Source: Olivibacter jilunii (GTDB taxonomy: Bacteria; Bacteroidota; Bacteroidia; Sphingobacteriales; Sphingobacteriaceae). From it: DNA of 64,000 nucleotides. The position numbers and the translations under genes were made by a program. A model generated the notes under the pieces. The model made no database searches, was not told the DNA's origin, and saw only the letters and a program-made list of their open reading frames with translations. Positions within the stretch are counted from its first letter, which is position 1. Every line of letters begins with the position of its first letter. Shown piece by piece: positions 49,957 through 59,447 of the stretch. The DNA lies in assembly GCF_900607235.1 (NCBI RefSeq), contig NZ_LR027851.1, forward strand, positions 310,001-374,000, given 5' to 3'.

Positions 49957-51249
49957 CTAGGACAGGGGAAGTCGTACTACAAAGGTGGTTCCTCCCAATG
50001 CGTTTGTGTTACAATGAATGGAGCCTCCTAACGCCTCGGTATATTGTTTGCACATCATCAGGCCCAAACCACTATTGATTCGATACGTGTCTGCAGAATT
50101 TTCAAAGGATTTGGATATCTTTTCAGCGACCGATTGACTCTCTCCCGATCCGCTATCGGCGACGGAGATAAGGGCGGTTTTACCTTCTTTACGCGTTTTT
50201 AGATGGATTTCTCCGCCTTCTTTAGTGAATTTTATGGCGTTATCAATTAAGTTTCGGATGATAAGCTGTGTGATCGCTTCGTTGCTTATAATATGCAATG
50301 GAGAACTACTATTTAGCACAAGCTTTATTCGCTTGTGCTGGGCGAGATGTGTGTATAGTTCTGAACTATGTCGTAAACTTTTGGTGAGATCAACGGTAGA
50401 TAGCTGCATTTGATCTACATGGTAGTAATCTTTAGACCAATGCAATACACTGTTCAGTAGCTGCTGTGTGCGATTTGTTAAATCGAGAAGATGTTGTTCG
50501 ATTATTTCTTTCTCTTCTGTTGTCAAACTCTCATAAAAAAGACGATCAAGGTAGGATTGTATGCCCGAGATCGGTGAGCGTAAATCGTGTGAAAGAATTG
50601 ATATCAAGCGAATTTTTTCATCGTTGAGTAAGCCGAGAAGCTTGGATTGTTTTTCTACAGTTTTGCGTTCAACTGTGTAATGAAAAACGAAGGTTATTAC
50701 ACCGGCCGCAACCAATAACGACACAACAAGATAAGTAATAAGATTGTCTAAAAAATAAATTGAGCGGCTCGTATAGGTGCTTTTTATACTATCGGGAAAA
50801 TTAAATTCGATTATTAGCAAGAGAATTATTAAGGTATTATGAAGAATAGTCCAGAAAATGTATTGATGCTTAGGCGATATCATCATGGTTGCCAGATAAA
50901 TACCTAGTAAAAGAAAGAGGGTAGGGCCAGCGACACCTGCGTTATAGAAATAATTGATGGCCAATAGCAAATTAAGGCAGACGGCCATGATCACAAAAGT
51001 CTCTAAGTATCGATTCTTGATGGTTGATTGATAATAGGCTGCGCCAAGAAGTACTGCGGCGACGAGTGAAATTAACGCAGAATAGTAGAGGCCGGATAAA
51101 CTGTTAAATATAAGTGTGCCCAATACCAGAACAAAGCCGATGAAAGTAAAGGCGTTAAATAGACGATGTTGTAAAGTAAATTGCTTTGGGTTACCAACGA
51201 TCTTGGATAAAAGATGTTGAAGATTCAAGGCAGTGAAGGTATGTATCAT
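49957..51249 (-). CDS. Membrane sensor histidine kinase
   Basis: 430 residues from the ATG at 51249 (a longer start adds an unlikely His-rich lead). Six hydrophobic helices fill about residues 25-190. HisKA has the phospho-acceptor in ISILSHDLRSPISGIQSYLD, and the HATPase domain has RNLIDNAIKFTKEGG (N-box), ADSGSG and SGLGLMMCKQYTEALGG (G2 box). No response regulator lies next to it, so it is an orphan kinase in this window. The sensor part resembles a plain 6-span membrane domain with no extracellular module. Confidence 0.9.
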   Translation of the reverse strand: MIHTFTALNLQHLLSKIVGNPKQFTLQHRLFNAFTFIGFVLVLGTLIFNSLSGLYYSALISLVAAVLLGAAYYQSTIKNRYLETFVIMAVCLNLLLAINYFYNAGVAGPTLFLLLGIYLATMMISPKHQYIFWTILHNTLIILLLIIEFNFPDSIKSTYTSRSIYFLDNLITYLVVSLLVAAGVITFVFHYTVERKTVEKQSKLLGLLNDEKIRLISILSHDLRSPISGIQSYLDRLFYESLTTEEKEIIEQHLLDLTNRTQQLLNSVLHWSKDYYHVDQMQLSTVDLTKSLRHSSELYTHLAQHKRIKLVLNSSSPLHIISNEAITQLIIRNLIDNAIKFTKEGGEIHLKTRKEGKTALISVADSGSGESQSVAEKISKSFENSADTYRINSGLGLMMCKQYTEALGGSIHCNTNALGGTTFVVRLPLS

Positions 51250-51464
51250 CTGTTGATCGTATTGGAGAAGGTGTTGCAACAAATGTAGATAAATATGTAC
51301 TGAAATACAATGAATATGAAAATAGTAGCACAAACCTTATGCCTTAAAACCTACAGCCTATTGCTCACTGCCTCCAGCTAAAAATGACTGTGTCGCTTGT
51401 AAATATCTCCAAAAATTGAGACATTCGCTCAAGCCTTTCTCAATTAGGGCGTATATAATGCGAT

Positions 51465-52502
51465 ATGGCGGAGAAGAAACCCTCGATTAATGACATAGCA
51501 AAACATCTTAAAGTTGCCAAATCTACGGTATCTTTTATCATCAATGGGAAAGCGGAAGCTCATAGGATAAGTAAAGAACAGGAGCAGCGGGTGCTTAACT
51601 ATGTCAAAGAAATCGGTTTTAAACCCAATTATATGGCGCAAAGCCTCGCAACAGGTAGATCGAACAGCATAGGTCTGATTGTGGAAAATATTGGGGACTC
51701 TTTCTTTGGGCCGATTGCGCTAATGATTGAGAAGCAGGCGAAAAAAAGTGGTTACCGGATCATTTATAGTAGTACGCTGGGCGATACCCAAGCCGCACTT
51801 TCGGTGTTGGATTTGTTTCGTGATACGAAGGTAGATGGTTTTATCGTTGCACCTCCTTTACATATAGAAGAACAGATCAAGACAATCATAGACGATGGTG
51901 TACCGGTGGTAATTTTCGATCGGATGCTGGAAGGAGTGGAAACGGATTACGTGGGGACGAATAACCGGGAAATGGTGGTGGAGGCCTGTGAGCATCTCCT
52001 GAAGCAGGGCTTCCAACATATTGCTTTTGTTTCGCTGGCCTCTTCTCAAAGCCAGATGAAAGAAAGACTGGATGGCTACCTTAGCTGTGTCGGCACTTGC
52101 GGCCAATCGCCTATCGTACTGGAAATGGATTATAATGACGAAGGAGACAGTCGGAAAAAAGAGATTATTAAATTTCTTCAATCACATCCACAGATAGATG
52201 CGATTGTTTTTGCAACGAATTATTTATGTATCAGTGGGTTGGAGGCTATCCGTGAACTGGGCTTGAAGATACCGGAACAAATTGGTATTGTTGTATTCGA
52301 TGAACACGACCTCTTTCGGCTGTTTACACCTTCCATTACTTCGATTGTACAACCCCTGGAGCAGTTAAGCGCTGCTATTTTTGACAACTTATTGAAGCGG
52401 ATCAACGGCAAATCTTCCACGCATGGACCGAACGTACAAGTAATCCCCTCGAAATTGATTATTCGCGAATCGAGCATTAAACCAAAAAAACTTCGAAAAT
52501 AA
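51465..52502 (+). CDS. LacI-family transcriptional regulator
   Basis: 345 residues. The helix-turn-helix PSINDIAKHLKVAKSTVSFI (about 6-25) and hinge helix NYMAQSLATGRS are canonical. The periplasmic-binding-like sensor domain (about 65-335) has GLIVENIGDSFFGPIA, VVIFDRML, and GIVVFDEHDLFRLFTPSITS. It controls sugar loci by binding palindromes. It reads toward the SusC/SusD/GH130/ROK/porter operon, with AAACYGGTTT-type palindromes in the gap, so it almost certainly regulates it. Confidence 0.93.
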   Translation: MAEKKPSINDIAKHLKVAKSTVSFIINGKAEAHRISKEQEQRVLNYVKEIGFKPNYMAQSLATGRSNSIGLIVENIGDSFFGPIALMIEKQAKKSGYRIIYSSTLGDTQAALSVLDLFRDTKVDGFIVAPPLHIEEQIKTIIDDGVPVVIFDRMLEGVETDYVGTNNREMVVEACEHLLKQGFQHIAFVSLASSQSQMKERLDGYLSCVGTCGQSPIVLEMDYNDEGDSRKKEIIKFLQSHPQIDAIVFATNYLCISGLEAIRELGLKIPEQIGIVVFDEHDLFRLFTPSITSIVQPLEQLSAAIFDNLLKRINGKSSTHGPNVQVIPSKLIIRESSIKPKKLRK

Positions 52503-52510
52503 CCTTGCTA

Positions 52511-52586
52511 AACTGGTTTTTTTAATTTAGTTTTGAAACGTCTTTCGGACTAACCTTTTTTTTAGCCAATCAGAAAAACCGGTTTT
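52511..52586. promoter_or_regulatory. Candidate LacI operators ahead of the mannoside operon
   Basis: AAAACCGGTTTT (52575-52586) is a perfect 12-bp palindrome of the LacI-family type with central CG. A weaker partner, AAACTGGTTT, lies at 52511-52520, 65 bp away. Both sit in the 142-bp gap between the LacI gene and the SusC gene. Confidence 0.7.
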
Positions 52587-52644
52587 CCTAGACTTTACGA
52601 TTTATTGCTAATAAATTATGAATTAACACCTAACTAATTGTATC

Positions 52645-55600
52645 ATGAACAGTAAAAACTTATGGGTTAAACTATGCCTGGCTGCGCTTCCGTGTGTACT
52701 GCACCCGGCGCTTTCAACCGCCGCTGAGGGGAAGGGCGAGCTTGTTAGCGCAATCGGACAGCAGCAGCGCATTAGTGGAAAAGTGCTGGATGCTGCCGGT
52801 CAACCACTGCCAGGGGCAACCGTCCGCATAAAGGGCGGAACGGCCGTAACATCTACCGATGTGAACGGACAATTCACCTTGCCGGCTGAAAATGGACAGC
52901 AAATCTCCGTGTCCTTTACGGGTTACTTATTCACCGAAATAACGGTTACCGGCAACGGCAATTTGGTGATTACCTTAAAGGAGGATGCTGCTGCCCTGGA
53001 TGAGGTAGTGGTGGTAGGTTATTCTTCTCAGCGGAGATCTTCGGTTACCGGAGCTGTAGCTTCAGTTAATATGACGGACGTTGAGTCGAGACGGGTGCCT
53101 AATGTGGCGCAGTCGCTACAGGGCCAGGTGGCCGGTGTGCAAATTACGCAAAGCAGTGGTGCCCCGGGGGACGGCATCAATGTGAGAATCCGTGGCGAAG
53201 GTACCATTGGCAATAATAACCCGCTTTATGTGGTAGATGGTGTACCGTCTAGGGATATAACTTTTCTGAATCCTTCTGATATTGAGTCGATGTCTGTACT
53301 AAAAGACGCTTCGGCTGCCGCAATCTATGGTTCGCGGGCGTCAGCGGGTGTGGTGGTGATTACCACTAAACAGGGCAAGATCGGGCAAAGTTCTATTAAT
53401 ATAAATTACTTTGGCGGGCTGCAACAGGCTACGAATCTGCCTAAGTTGCTGAACACGCAGCAATACCTGAATGTGCTTGAAAAAGCATGGAACAATTCGG
53501 GGATTACGGGCACGAACCCCTATACAGCGGATAAATCGCGTACCGATCTGGCCAATACGGATTGGTTGGACGAGCTGTTTGAAACGGGTAAGACGAATAG
53601 TGTCGAGCTATCGGCCAGCGGAGGAACGGAAAAAACGCAGTACTTGATTTCGGGCGGTTATTATCGGCAGAATGGTATTGTCATTTTCGATAACGATAAA
53701 TACGAGCGGATTAACTTTAGGGTAAATGTTAACAGTGCATTGTCAGACCGATTCAAAATTGGTACGAACATGCAGATGACCTATTCGAAGCGGGATCAGA
53801 TATCGGCAAAAGGTGATGCGCCGGGCATTATAAGGCACGCTTTATTAAGACCTCCGCTATTGAGCGTGTATAAAGATCCATCTGATCCAACCTGGTCTGC
53901 CGCTGATCCCTTTACCGATTTGCCGTTTTACAGAAATAACCAAGTGAATACGGGCTATGAGAGCAATAAATATGAATATACCCGCAACCCGGTAGCGGCA
54001 GCTTATTTTACCGATAATGTGTTCTCACGGATCAAGACCTTCGGCAACGTGTTTGGCGAGTATGCGTTGCTTGCGGATAAATCATTAAAGTTCCGAACAA
54101 ATGTGGGGATCGACCTCAATGTAAACCATACCAAAGCCTTTTTTGAAAATTATGGTGACGATGATGGGAGCGCGGGCCCTAATGACCTTGGTAAGGGACG
54201 GATTAATCGGCCAGAGGGTTTAAATGAAGATCGTGGAACTGATTTCACCTTGACCTGGAATAATGTGCTTTCTTATGATAAAACATTTGGATCGCATCAT
54301 ATCAGCGCGCTGGCGGGAACGGAATATATTAAGAATAATGGAGCTTCAATCAATGGGTCTCGTCGGCGTTACGATTATACCTTACCAACTTTCCGCTACC
54401 TGGATTATGGTAGTACCTTGCTCGATGTATGGAACGGCGGATCGGGATCAGAATATGCGCTGTTCAGTATCTTCGGATCGGCAAGTTATGAGTATGAGGG
54501 TAAATATATGGTGACAGCGAATCTGCGGGCGGACGAATCTTCGCGTTTCGGTGAAAACCATCGGTGGGGTTATTTTCCGTCGGTTTCTGCTGGATGGACG
54601 GTCAGCAAAGAACAGTTTATGCAAAACGTGAAGTGGATTAGCGATCTTCGTCTGCGCGCGAGTACCGGTACGCTGGGAAATCAGGAGATTGATAATTATG
54701 CGTATCTGACCTTGATGAAACGGGTGGGTGAGAACTACCTGATTGATCGTTACGGAAATCCCGATCTGAAATGGGAAACCACTGTACAGCATAATATCGG
54801 TTTGGATGCGTCGTTCTTTGGAGATCATGTTTCTTTCTCGGCCGACTATTTTATAAAGGATACACGCGACATCCTCTTGCCAATTTCGCTTCCCAGTTTG
54901 GTGGGGAACGTGCAACCTACCATCGTTAATGCAGGGCAGGTAAAGAACAAAGGGTTTGAGTTTTCACTGGGATACCGGAATAGTACGGCCGGTGGTTTCC
55001 GCTATGGATTGAACGCAAACCTCGCAACCCTATCGAATGAAGTGGTGAAGTTACATCCGAATGTACCTTATATCAGTGGTACGGCAACGCGTACGCAGGT
55101 AGGTAATCCTTTGAATGCCTATTTCGGCTATGTGGTGGAGGGAATTTATCAAAACCAGGCGGAAGTGAACAGTCATTTGTCCGGTGTTTCGAATCCGACG
55201 CAAAAACCGGGCGATATCCGTTTTAAAGATCTAAACGGTGATGGCATGATCAATGATCAGGATCGTGATTTTATGGGAAACCCTATTCCTAAATTAACCT
55301 ACGGACTTAACCTTACTGCTGCGTACAAGGGCTTTGACCTGGCCGTGCTGATACAAGGTGTGCAGGGTGTTGATCGCTATAACGACGGTAGAAAGATACT
55401 GGATTTTGATACGCGACCGTTCAACTACACGACAGATGTGCTTGGCGCCTGGGATGGTGAAGGAAGTAGTAACACCATTCCGAGGGTGACTTTCAATGAC
55501 AACGGCAGCAGCCGGGTTTCGAGCATCATCCTGGAGGATGCATCGTATGCACGATTGAAAAACGTAGAGCTTGGTTATTCTTTTGGATCGCTGATCAAAG

Positions 55601-55761
55601 ATACAAAGGTGCTGAAAAATATGCGCGTGTATGTTTCGGGGCAAAACCTGTTGACCTGGACAGATTATAAGGGGCTGGATCCGGAATCGACCGATCTGAT
55701 CGATATGGGAACATACCCATCTTCCAGAACCTTTTTGTTCGGTATCAATGTAACTTTTTAA
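52645..55761 (+). CDS. SusC-family TonB-linked outer-membrane protein of the mannoside locus
   Basis: 1038 residues. Signal peptide (MNSKNLWVKLCLAALPCVLH), then a carboxypeptidase-regulatory-like domain (about 45-115, with ISGKVLDAAGQPLPGATVRI), DEVVVVGYSSQRR, plug with KDASAAAIYGSRASAGVVVI, and barrel ending FGINVTF. No STN domain, fitting control by a LacI repressor instead of sigma/anti-sigma signalling. The calcium-like loop KDLNGDGMINDQDRD near residue 865 is typical of SusC barrels. Partner SusD follows. Confidence 0.95.
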   Translation: MNSKNLWVKLCLAALPCVLHPALSTAAEGKGELVSAIGQQQRISGKVLDAAGQPLPGATVRIKGGTAVTSTDVNGQFTLPAENGQQISVSFTGYLFTEITVTGNGNLVITLKEDAAALDEVVVVGYSSQRRSSVTGAVASVNMTDVESRRVPNVAQSLQGQVAGVQITQSSGAPGDGINVRIRGEGTIGNNNPLYVVDGVPSRDITFLNPSDIESMSVLKDASAAAIYGSRASAGVVVITTKQGKIGQSSININYFGGLQQATNLPKLLNTQQYLNVLEKAWNNSGITGTNPYTADKSRTDLANTDWLDELFETGKTNSVELSASGGTEKTQYLISGGYYRQNGIVIFDNDKYERINFRVNVNSALSDRFKIGTNMQMTYSKRDQISAKGDAPGIIRHALLRPPLLSVYKDPSDPTWSAADPFTDLPFYRNNQVNTGYESNKYEYTRNPVAAAYFTDNVFSRIKTFGNVFGEYALLADKSLKFRTNVGIDLNVNHTKAFFENYGDDDGSAGPNDLGKGRINRPEGLNEDRGTDFTLTWNNVLSYDKTFGSHHISALAGTEYIKNNGASINGSRRRYDYTLPTFRYLDYGSTLLDVWNGGSGSEYALFSIFGSASYEYEGKYMVTANLRADESSRFGENHRWGYFPSVSAGWTVSKEQFMQNVKWISDLRLRASTGTLGNQEIDNYAYLTLMKRVGENYLIDRYGNPDLKWETTVQHNIGLDASFFGDHVSFSADYFIKDTRDILLPISLPSLVGNVQPTIVNAGQVKNKGFEFSLGYRNSTAGGFRYGLNANLATLSNEVVKLHPNVPYISGTATRTQVGNPLNAYFGYVVEGIYQNQAEVNSHLSGVSNPTQKPGDIRFKDLNGDGMINDQDRDFMGNPIPKLTYGLNLTAAYKGFDLAVLIQGVQGVDRYNDGRKILDFDTRPFNYTTDVLGAWDGEGSSNTIPRVTFNDNGSSRVSSIILEDASYARLKNVELGYSFGSLIKDTKVLKNMRVYVSGQNLLTWTDYKGLDPESTDLIDMGTYPSSRTFLFGINVTF

Positions 55762-55857
55762 CCTTAAATACAAGTAACTGAAAGCCTGTCTTGGTGGTTC
55801 CTAACATAACAAATAGTGTGTGATGCGCAACTTTCGTTACTTCAAAAAATAATAGCA

Positions 55858-57339
55858 ATGAAAACATATATTTATAGCAGTTTGCTGGGCTTGGGCTTAA
55901 TGCTCGCGGCCTGTAATATGGAAAAAGACCCGATCGGTCTGCTTACGCCGGATCAGATCAGCGACAGTCCGTCGGAGGCAACGTTGACCTCGGCCGTCAA
56001 TAGTACGTACGAACCGCTCCGTAATACAACGGGCTTTCTGGGTGATGGTAGTTGGACGCGCGGGCTGTTTATTCGTCCTGATTTTGTGATGGAGGATATT
56101 GCCGGAGGTGATATGAATAAAAAATGGGTGTCTGACGGTGATCAGGCCTGGATGGATGAGGTGGGGCGCTTTTCGTTCACGGCGGATAACCCCGCGTTTA
56201 ATGGCCTCTGGACTTATGCTTTTGAGGGCGTGTCGAGAGCTAATCTGGCAATCGATAAACTGGGTAATCCGGAAACGGTGCAGCAGGCCGGTGTTTCGCA
56301 GGATCTGGCGAGACGTATGTTGGGAGAGGTGCTTTTCCTTCGTGCTTATTATTATTTCGAGCTGGTGACCAATTTCGGAGATGTGCCGCTTTTGACAAAA
56401 CCGCTGACCGACTTCGACGAAGCTTATGAAGTGGCGGTACGGGTACCGAAAGAACAGATCTGGCAACAGATAAATGCTGATCTACAACAGGCAGCGCAAT
56501 TGATTCCGGATACGAGACGCGCTGCTGAAAATGAGCCTTGGCGTGTTTCGTGGGGTGCCGTATTGGCTCTTGAGGCCAAGGTAGCTTTATTCAACGAACA
56601 ATGGCAAGAAGTGTTGACTAAGATCGATAGGTTGCAGCAGAAGGGGTATTTCAACCTGAATAGCAATTATTTTGATAGCTTTAGCAATAGTAAAAAGTTT
56701 AACGACCGGGAAGTGATTTTTGCGTATAACCACACGCAAGGGACGTTGCCAAAAAATGGTAATGGCATTGGTTCGCTCTTGGGTTGGGGTTTTCTTGCGC
56801 CTACGGATGACTTTGTCGCCTCGTTTGAACCGAACGACCCGCGTTTGGATTATACGGTTAATGTAGCGGATCGCTTAGTGTATAAATTAATGGGGGAACT
56901 GAATGCTGCTAATCGCGGAAATGGCGACTCGCCAACCAACAAAATTCTGATACGTTGGGCAGATGTTCTTCTCTGGAAGGCGGAAGCCTATCTGGAAACA
57001 GGCGATTATCAGCAGGCTATTCGTCTGATAAATGAGGTACGTGCCCGTGCTCGGAACACCTCTACGGTTACGGGCGGAACAGCACCAAGTGGAACACTAC
57101 CGGACCGCAATTTACAGGTGACAGATCCGGCCATAATCAAAGCTTGGCTTATGCAGGAAAGGAGAGCGGAGTTAGGTTTTGAACATCATCGCTTTAGCGA
57201 CTTGAGACGATGGGGAGTGGCCGAACAAGTGCTGAAGGCTATGGGTAAGAATTTTAATCCCAATCATTATCTGTATCCGGTGCCGCAGCGGGAGATCGAT
57301 TTGTCGGGTGGTACGATTACGCAGAACAGTGGATATTAA
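55858..57339 (+). CDS. SusD-family lipoprotein of the mannoside locus
   Basis: 493 residues from the ATG at 55858, placing lipobox LAAC after MKTYIYSSLLGLGLMLAAC; an upstream ATG at 55816 adds a non-signal segment. Contains LFLRAYYYFELVTNFGDVPL and the C-terminal block MQERRAELGFEHHRFSDLRR of SusD proteins. Surface glycan binding for the SusC before it. 96 bp separate it from SusC. Confidence 0.94.
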   Translation: MKTYIYSSLLGLGLMLAACNMEKDPIGLLTPDQISDSPSEATLTSAVNSTYEPLRNTTGFLGDGSWTRGLFIRPDFVMEDIAGGDMNKKWVSDGDQAWMDEVGRFSFTADNPAFNGLWTYAFEGVSRANLAIDKLGNPETVQQAGVSQDLARRMLGEVLFLRAYYYFELVTNFGDVPLLTKPLTDFDEAYEVAVRVPKEQIWQQINADLQQAAQLIPDTRRAAENEPWRVSWGAVLALEAKVALFNEQWQEVLTKIDRLQQKGYFNLNSNYFDSFSNSKKFNDREVIFAYNHTQGTLPKNGNGIGSLLGWGFLAPTDDFVASFEPNDPRLDYTVNVADRLVYKLMGELNAANRGNGDSPTNKILIRWADVLLWKAEAYLETGDYQQAIRLINEVRARARNTSTVTGGTAPSGTLPDRNLQVTDPAIIKAWLMQERRAELGFEHHRFSDLRRWGVAEQVLKAMGKNFNPNHYLYPVPQREIDLSGGTITQNSGY

Positions 57340-57377
57340 CTTTTCAACGAAAATGATTTATTAATTAAAGTACGAAT

Positions 57378-58535
57378 ATGAAGAAGCGATTTTTGCCAGT
57401 GATAATGGCAATGGGAATATGCGTTGCCGGAGTTCTTCCTTCACAGGCGCAGCATAAAACAAATAAACTACCTGATTGGGCCTTCGGCGGTTTTGTCCGC
57501 CCGGCTGGTGTAAACCCGGTTATTTCTCCGCGCGAAAATACCACGTTTCTTGACCCGATGAGTAGGAAGGATGTTGCTTGGGAATCTAATGATACGTTTA
57601 ACCCGGCAGCGGCCGTAAAGGATGGTGAAGTTGTTGTCCTGTACCGTGCCGAAGATAAGTTCGGTGTGAAAATAGGCCATCGTACCTCGCGTCTGGGGTA
57701 TGCAGTTAGTAAAGATGGTCTTTCTTTTACGAGAAAGGATAAGCCCGTTTTTTATCCGGCGAATGATGGACAGAAAGATTTCGAATGGCCGGGGGGAACT
57801 GAAGATCCGCGAGTGGCTGTTACGGAGGATGGTACTTACGTGATGTTTTATACCCAATGGAACAGAAAAATCGCGCGATTGGGCGTGGCTACTTCGAAGG
57901 ATTTAGTGCATTGGGAAAAGCATGGGCAAATTTTTGCGAAAGCGAAAAACGCGGCGCTGATTGTGGATAAATTCCATAAATCAGCCTCCATTGTGACAAC
58001 GGTGAAAAATGATAAGCAGGTAATTACCAAAGTGAATGGCAAGTACTGGATGTATTGGGGCGAAAATGGAGTTTTCGGAGCGACATCGGATAATTTGATA
58101 GACTGGGAACCTGTTGTGGATGGGAACGGGGCCCTGAAGGCGTTCATTTCGCCGAGAGCAGGGTACTTCGATAGCGATTTAACGGAATGTGGCCCGCCTG
58201 CGGTGTTAACAGAAAAGGGTATTTTGCTATTATACAATGGAAAAAATAACCCGGAACGTGGGGATAAGCGTTTTAACCGGGGAACTTACAGTGCCGGCCA
58301 GGTGCTTTTTGATCGGAATGATCCGACAAAGGTCATCGGCCGATTGGATGTGCCGTTCTTGAGACCAATGGAACCGTTTGAGAAGAGTGGGCAATATAGA
58401 GATGGAACGGTGTTTATTGAAGGGTTGGTTTATTTCGGGAAAAAATGGTATCTGTATTACGGTTGCGCGGATTCAAAAGTAGGGGTTGCCGTTTATGATC
58501 CGGCCAATCCGGCACAGCCCGACCCGTTGCCTTGA
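57378..58535 (+). CDS. GH130 family mannoside phosphorylase/hydrolase, exported
   Basis: 385 residues with signal peptide MKKRFLPVIMAMGICVAGVL, so periplasmic or surface-bound. A five-bladed-propeller GH130 pattern is clear: SNDTFNPAAAVKDGEVVVLY, GGTEDPRVAVTEDGTYVMFY, LTECGPPAVLTEKGILLLYN, and YYGCADSKVGVA near the end. GH130 enzymes act on beta-mannosides, either by phosphorolysis or, in an exported subset from Bacteroidota, by hydrolysis of beta-1,2-mannosides. Export argues for the hydrolytic kind, as free phosphate use outside the cytoplasm would waste the sugar phosphate; linkage specificity is not provable here. Sits between SusD and the ROK kinase. Confidence 0.9.
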   Translation: MKKRFLPVIMAMGICVAGVLPSQAQHKTNKLPDWAFGGFVRPAGVNPVISPRENTTFLDPMSRKDVAWESNDTFNPAAAVKDGEVVVLYRAEDKFGVKIGHRTSRLGYAVSKDGLSFTRKDKPVFYPANDGQKDFEWPGGTEDPRVAVTEDGTYVMFYTQWNRKIARLGVATSKDLVHWEKHGQIFAKAKNAALIVDKFHKSASIVTTVKNDKQVITKVNGKYWMYWGENGVFGATSDNLIDWEPVVDGNGALKAFISPRAGYFDSDLTECGPPAVLTEKGILLLYNGKNNPERGDKRFNRGTYSAGQVLFDRNDPTKVIGRLDVPFLRPMEPFEKSGQYRDGTVFIEGLVYFGKKWYLYYGCADSKVGVAVYDPANPAQPDPLP

Positions 58536-58572
58536 TATACGTTTAAAAGGTGAAAAATTATTTTAATTCTAT

Positions 58573-59436
58573 ATGCAAACAACTGTCCTTAGTGCAGACG
58601 TAGGAGGCTCGCATATTACTGCGGCCGTCATTCATCCGGTAACGCAATCGATAGTCGATGATACATTAATCCGCAAAAAAATTGATGCGCATGCTCCGGC
58701 CTCCACTATTCTGGAGGCCTGGACTTGTGCCTTGATTGAGGCGCAAGAGGCCTCTGGCAAGCAATGTACAGACCTAGCGGTGTCGATGCCCGGTCCTTTC
58801 GACTACGAAAACGGAATCTCATTGATCAAAGGCATGAATAAATATGAGGCGCTGTATGGCTTTAACGTGAAAGAGGTCTTTGCTGAACGAGTGAAACTAC
58901 CGCCCAGTCGCGTCCGCTTTTTGAATGATGCGGAAGCTTTTCTCCGTGGCGAGATTATAGGCAGTAACTTGGCGGAGAAAAGCCAGGTTCTGGGGTTGAC
59001 AATGGGAACTGGCCTGGGAGCCGCATTTTTCAACTCAGGAGTAGTAAAAGATCTGAATCTCGGTTCCTCCCGCTTTCTGGATGGGATAGCGGAAGATTAT
59101 ATATCAACCCGTGGCTTATTAACTTATTATCGCTCTTTAGGCGGTGCCGGAATTGATGATGTCAAATCATTGGCTGAAGTGATTTCCGGAGATCGTAAGG
59201 CAAAAGAGACAATGGCCCAATTGGCCCATTGGTTGGCCGATTTCCTTTTAATTCATTTGACAGCACTAAAGCCCGATGCGGTGATTATAGGCGGGAATAT
59301 CAGTAAAGCTTACCACTTATTTCTGCCGGAGGTTGTTGAAAGGCTTGCTGCACAAAAAATTCTTGTTCCGATAAAAGTAGCGATGATGGGAGAGCAGGCT
59401 GCTCTTCTTGGCGCTGCTTCATTGATTAATAGTTAA
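58573..59436 (+). CDS. ROK-family sugar kinase
   Basis: 287 residues. ATP site DVGGSHITAAVIHP, sugar site LNDAEAFLRGEIIGS, and TMGTGLGAAFFNSGVV are intact. The zinc-binding CxCGxxGC motif of many ROK kinases is missing; that region reads SRFLDGIAEDYISTRGL. It probably phosphorylates mannose (or glucose) released by the GH130 enzyme after uptake by the porter downstream. 12 bp before that porter gene, so co-transcribed. No helix-turn-helix, hence a kinase, not a ROK repressor. Confidence 0.88.
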   Translation: MQTTVLSADVGGSHITAAVIHPVTQSIVDDTLIRKKIDAHAPASTILEAWTCALIEAQEASGKQCTDLAVSMPGPFDYENGISLIKGMNKYEALYGFNVKEVFAERVKLPPSRVRFLNDAEAFLRGEIIGSNLAEKSQVLGLTMGTGLGAAFFNSGVVKDLNLGSSRFLDGIAEDYISTRGLLTYYRSLGGAGIDDVKSLAEVISGDRKAKETMAQLAHWLADFLLIHLTALKPDAVIIGGNISKAYHLFLPEVVERLAAQKILVPIKVAMMGEQAALLGAASLINS

Positions 59437-59447
59437 ACATAGCATAA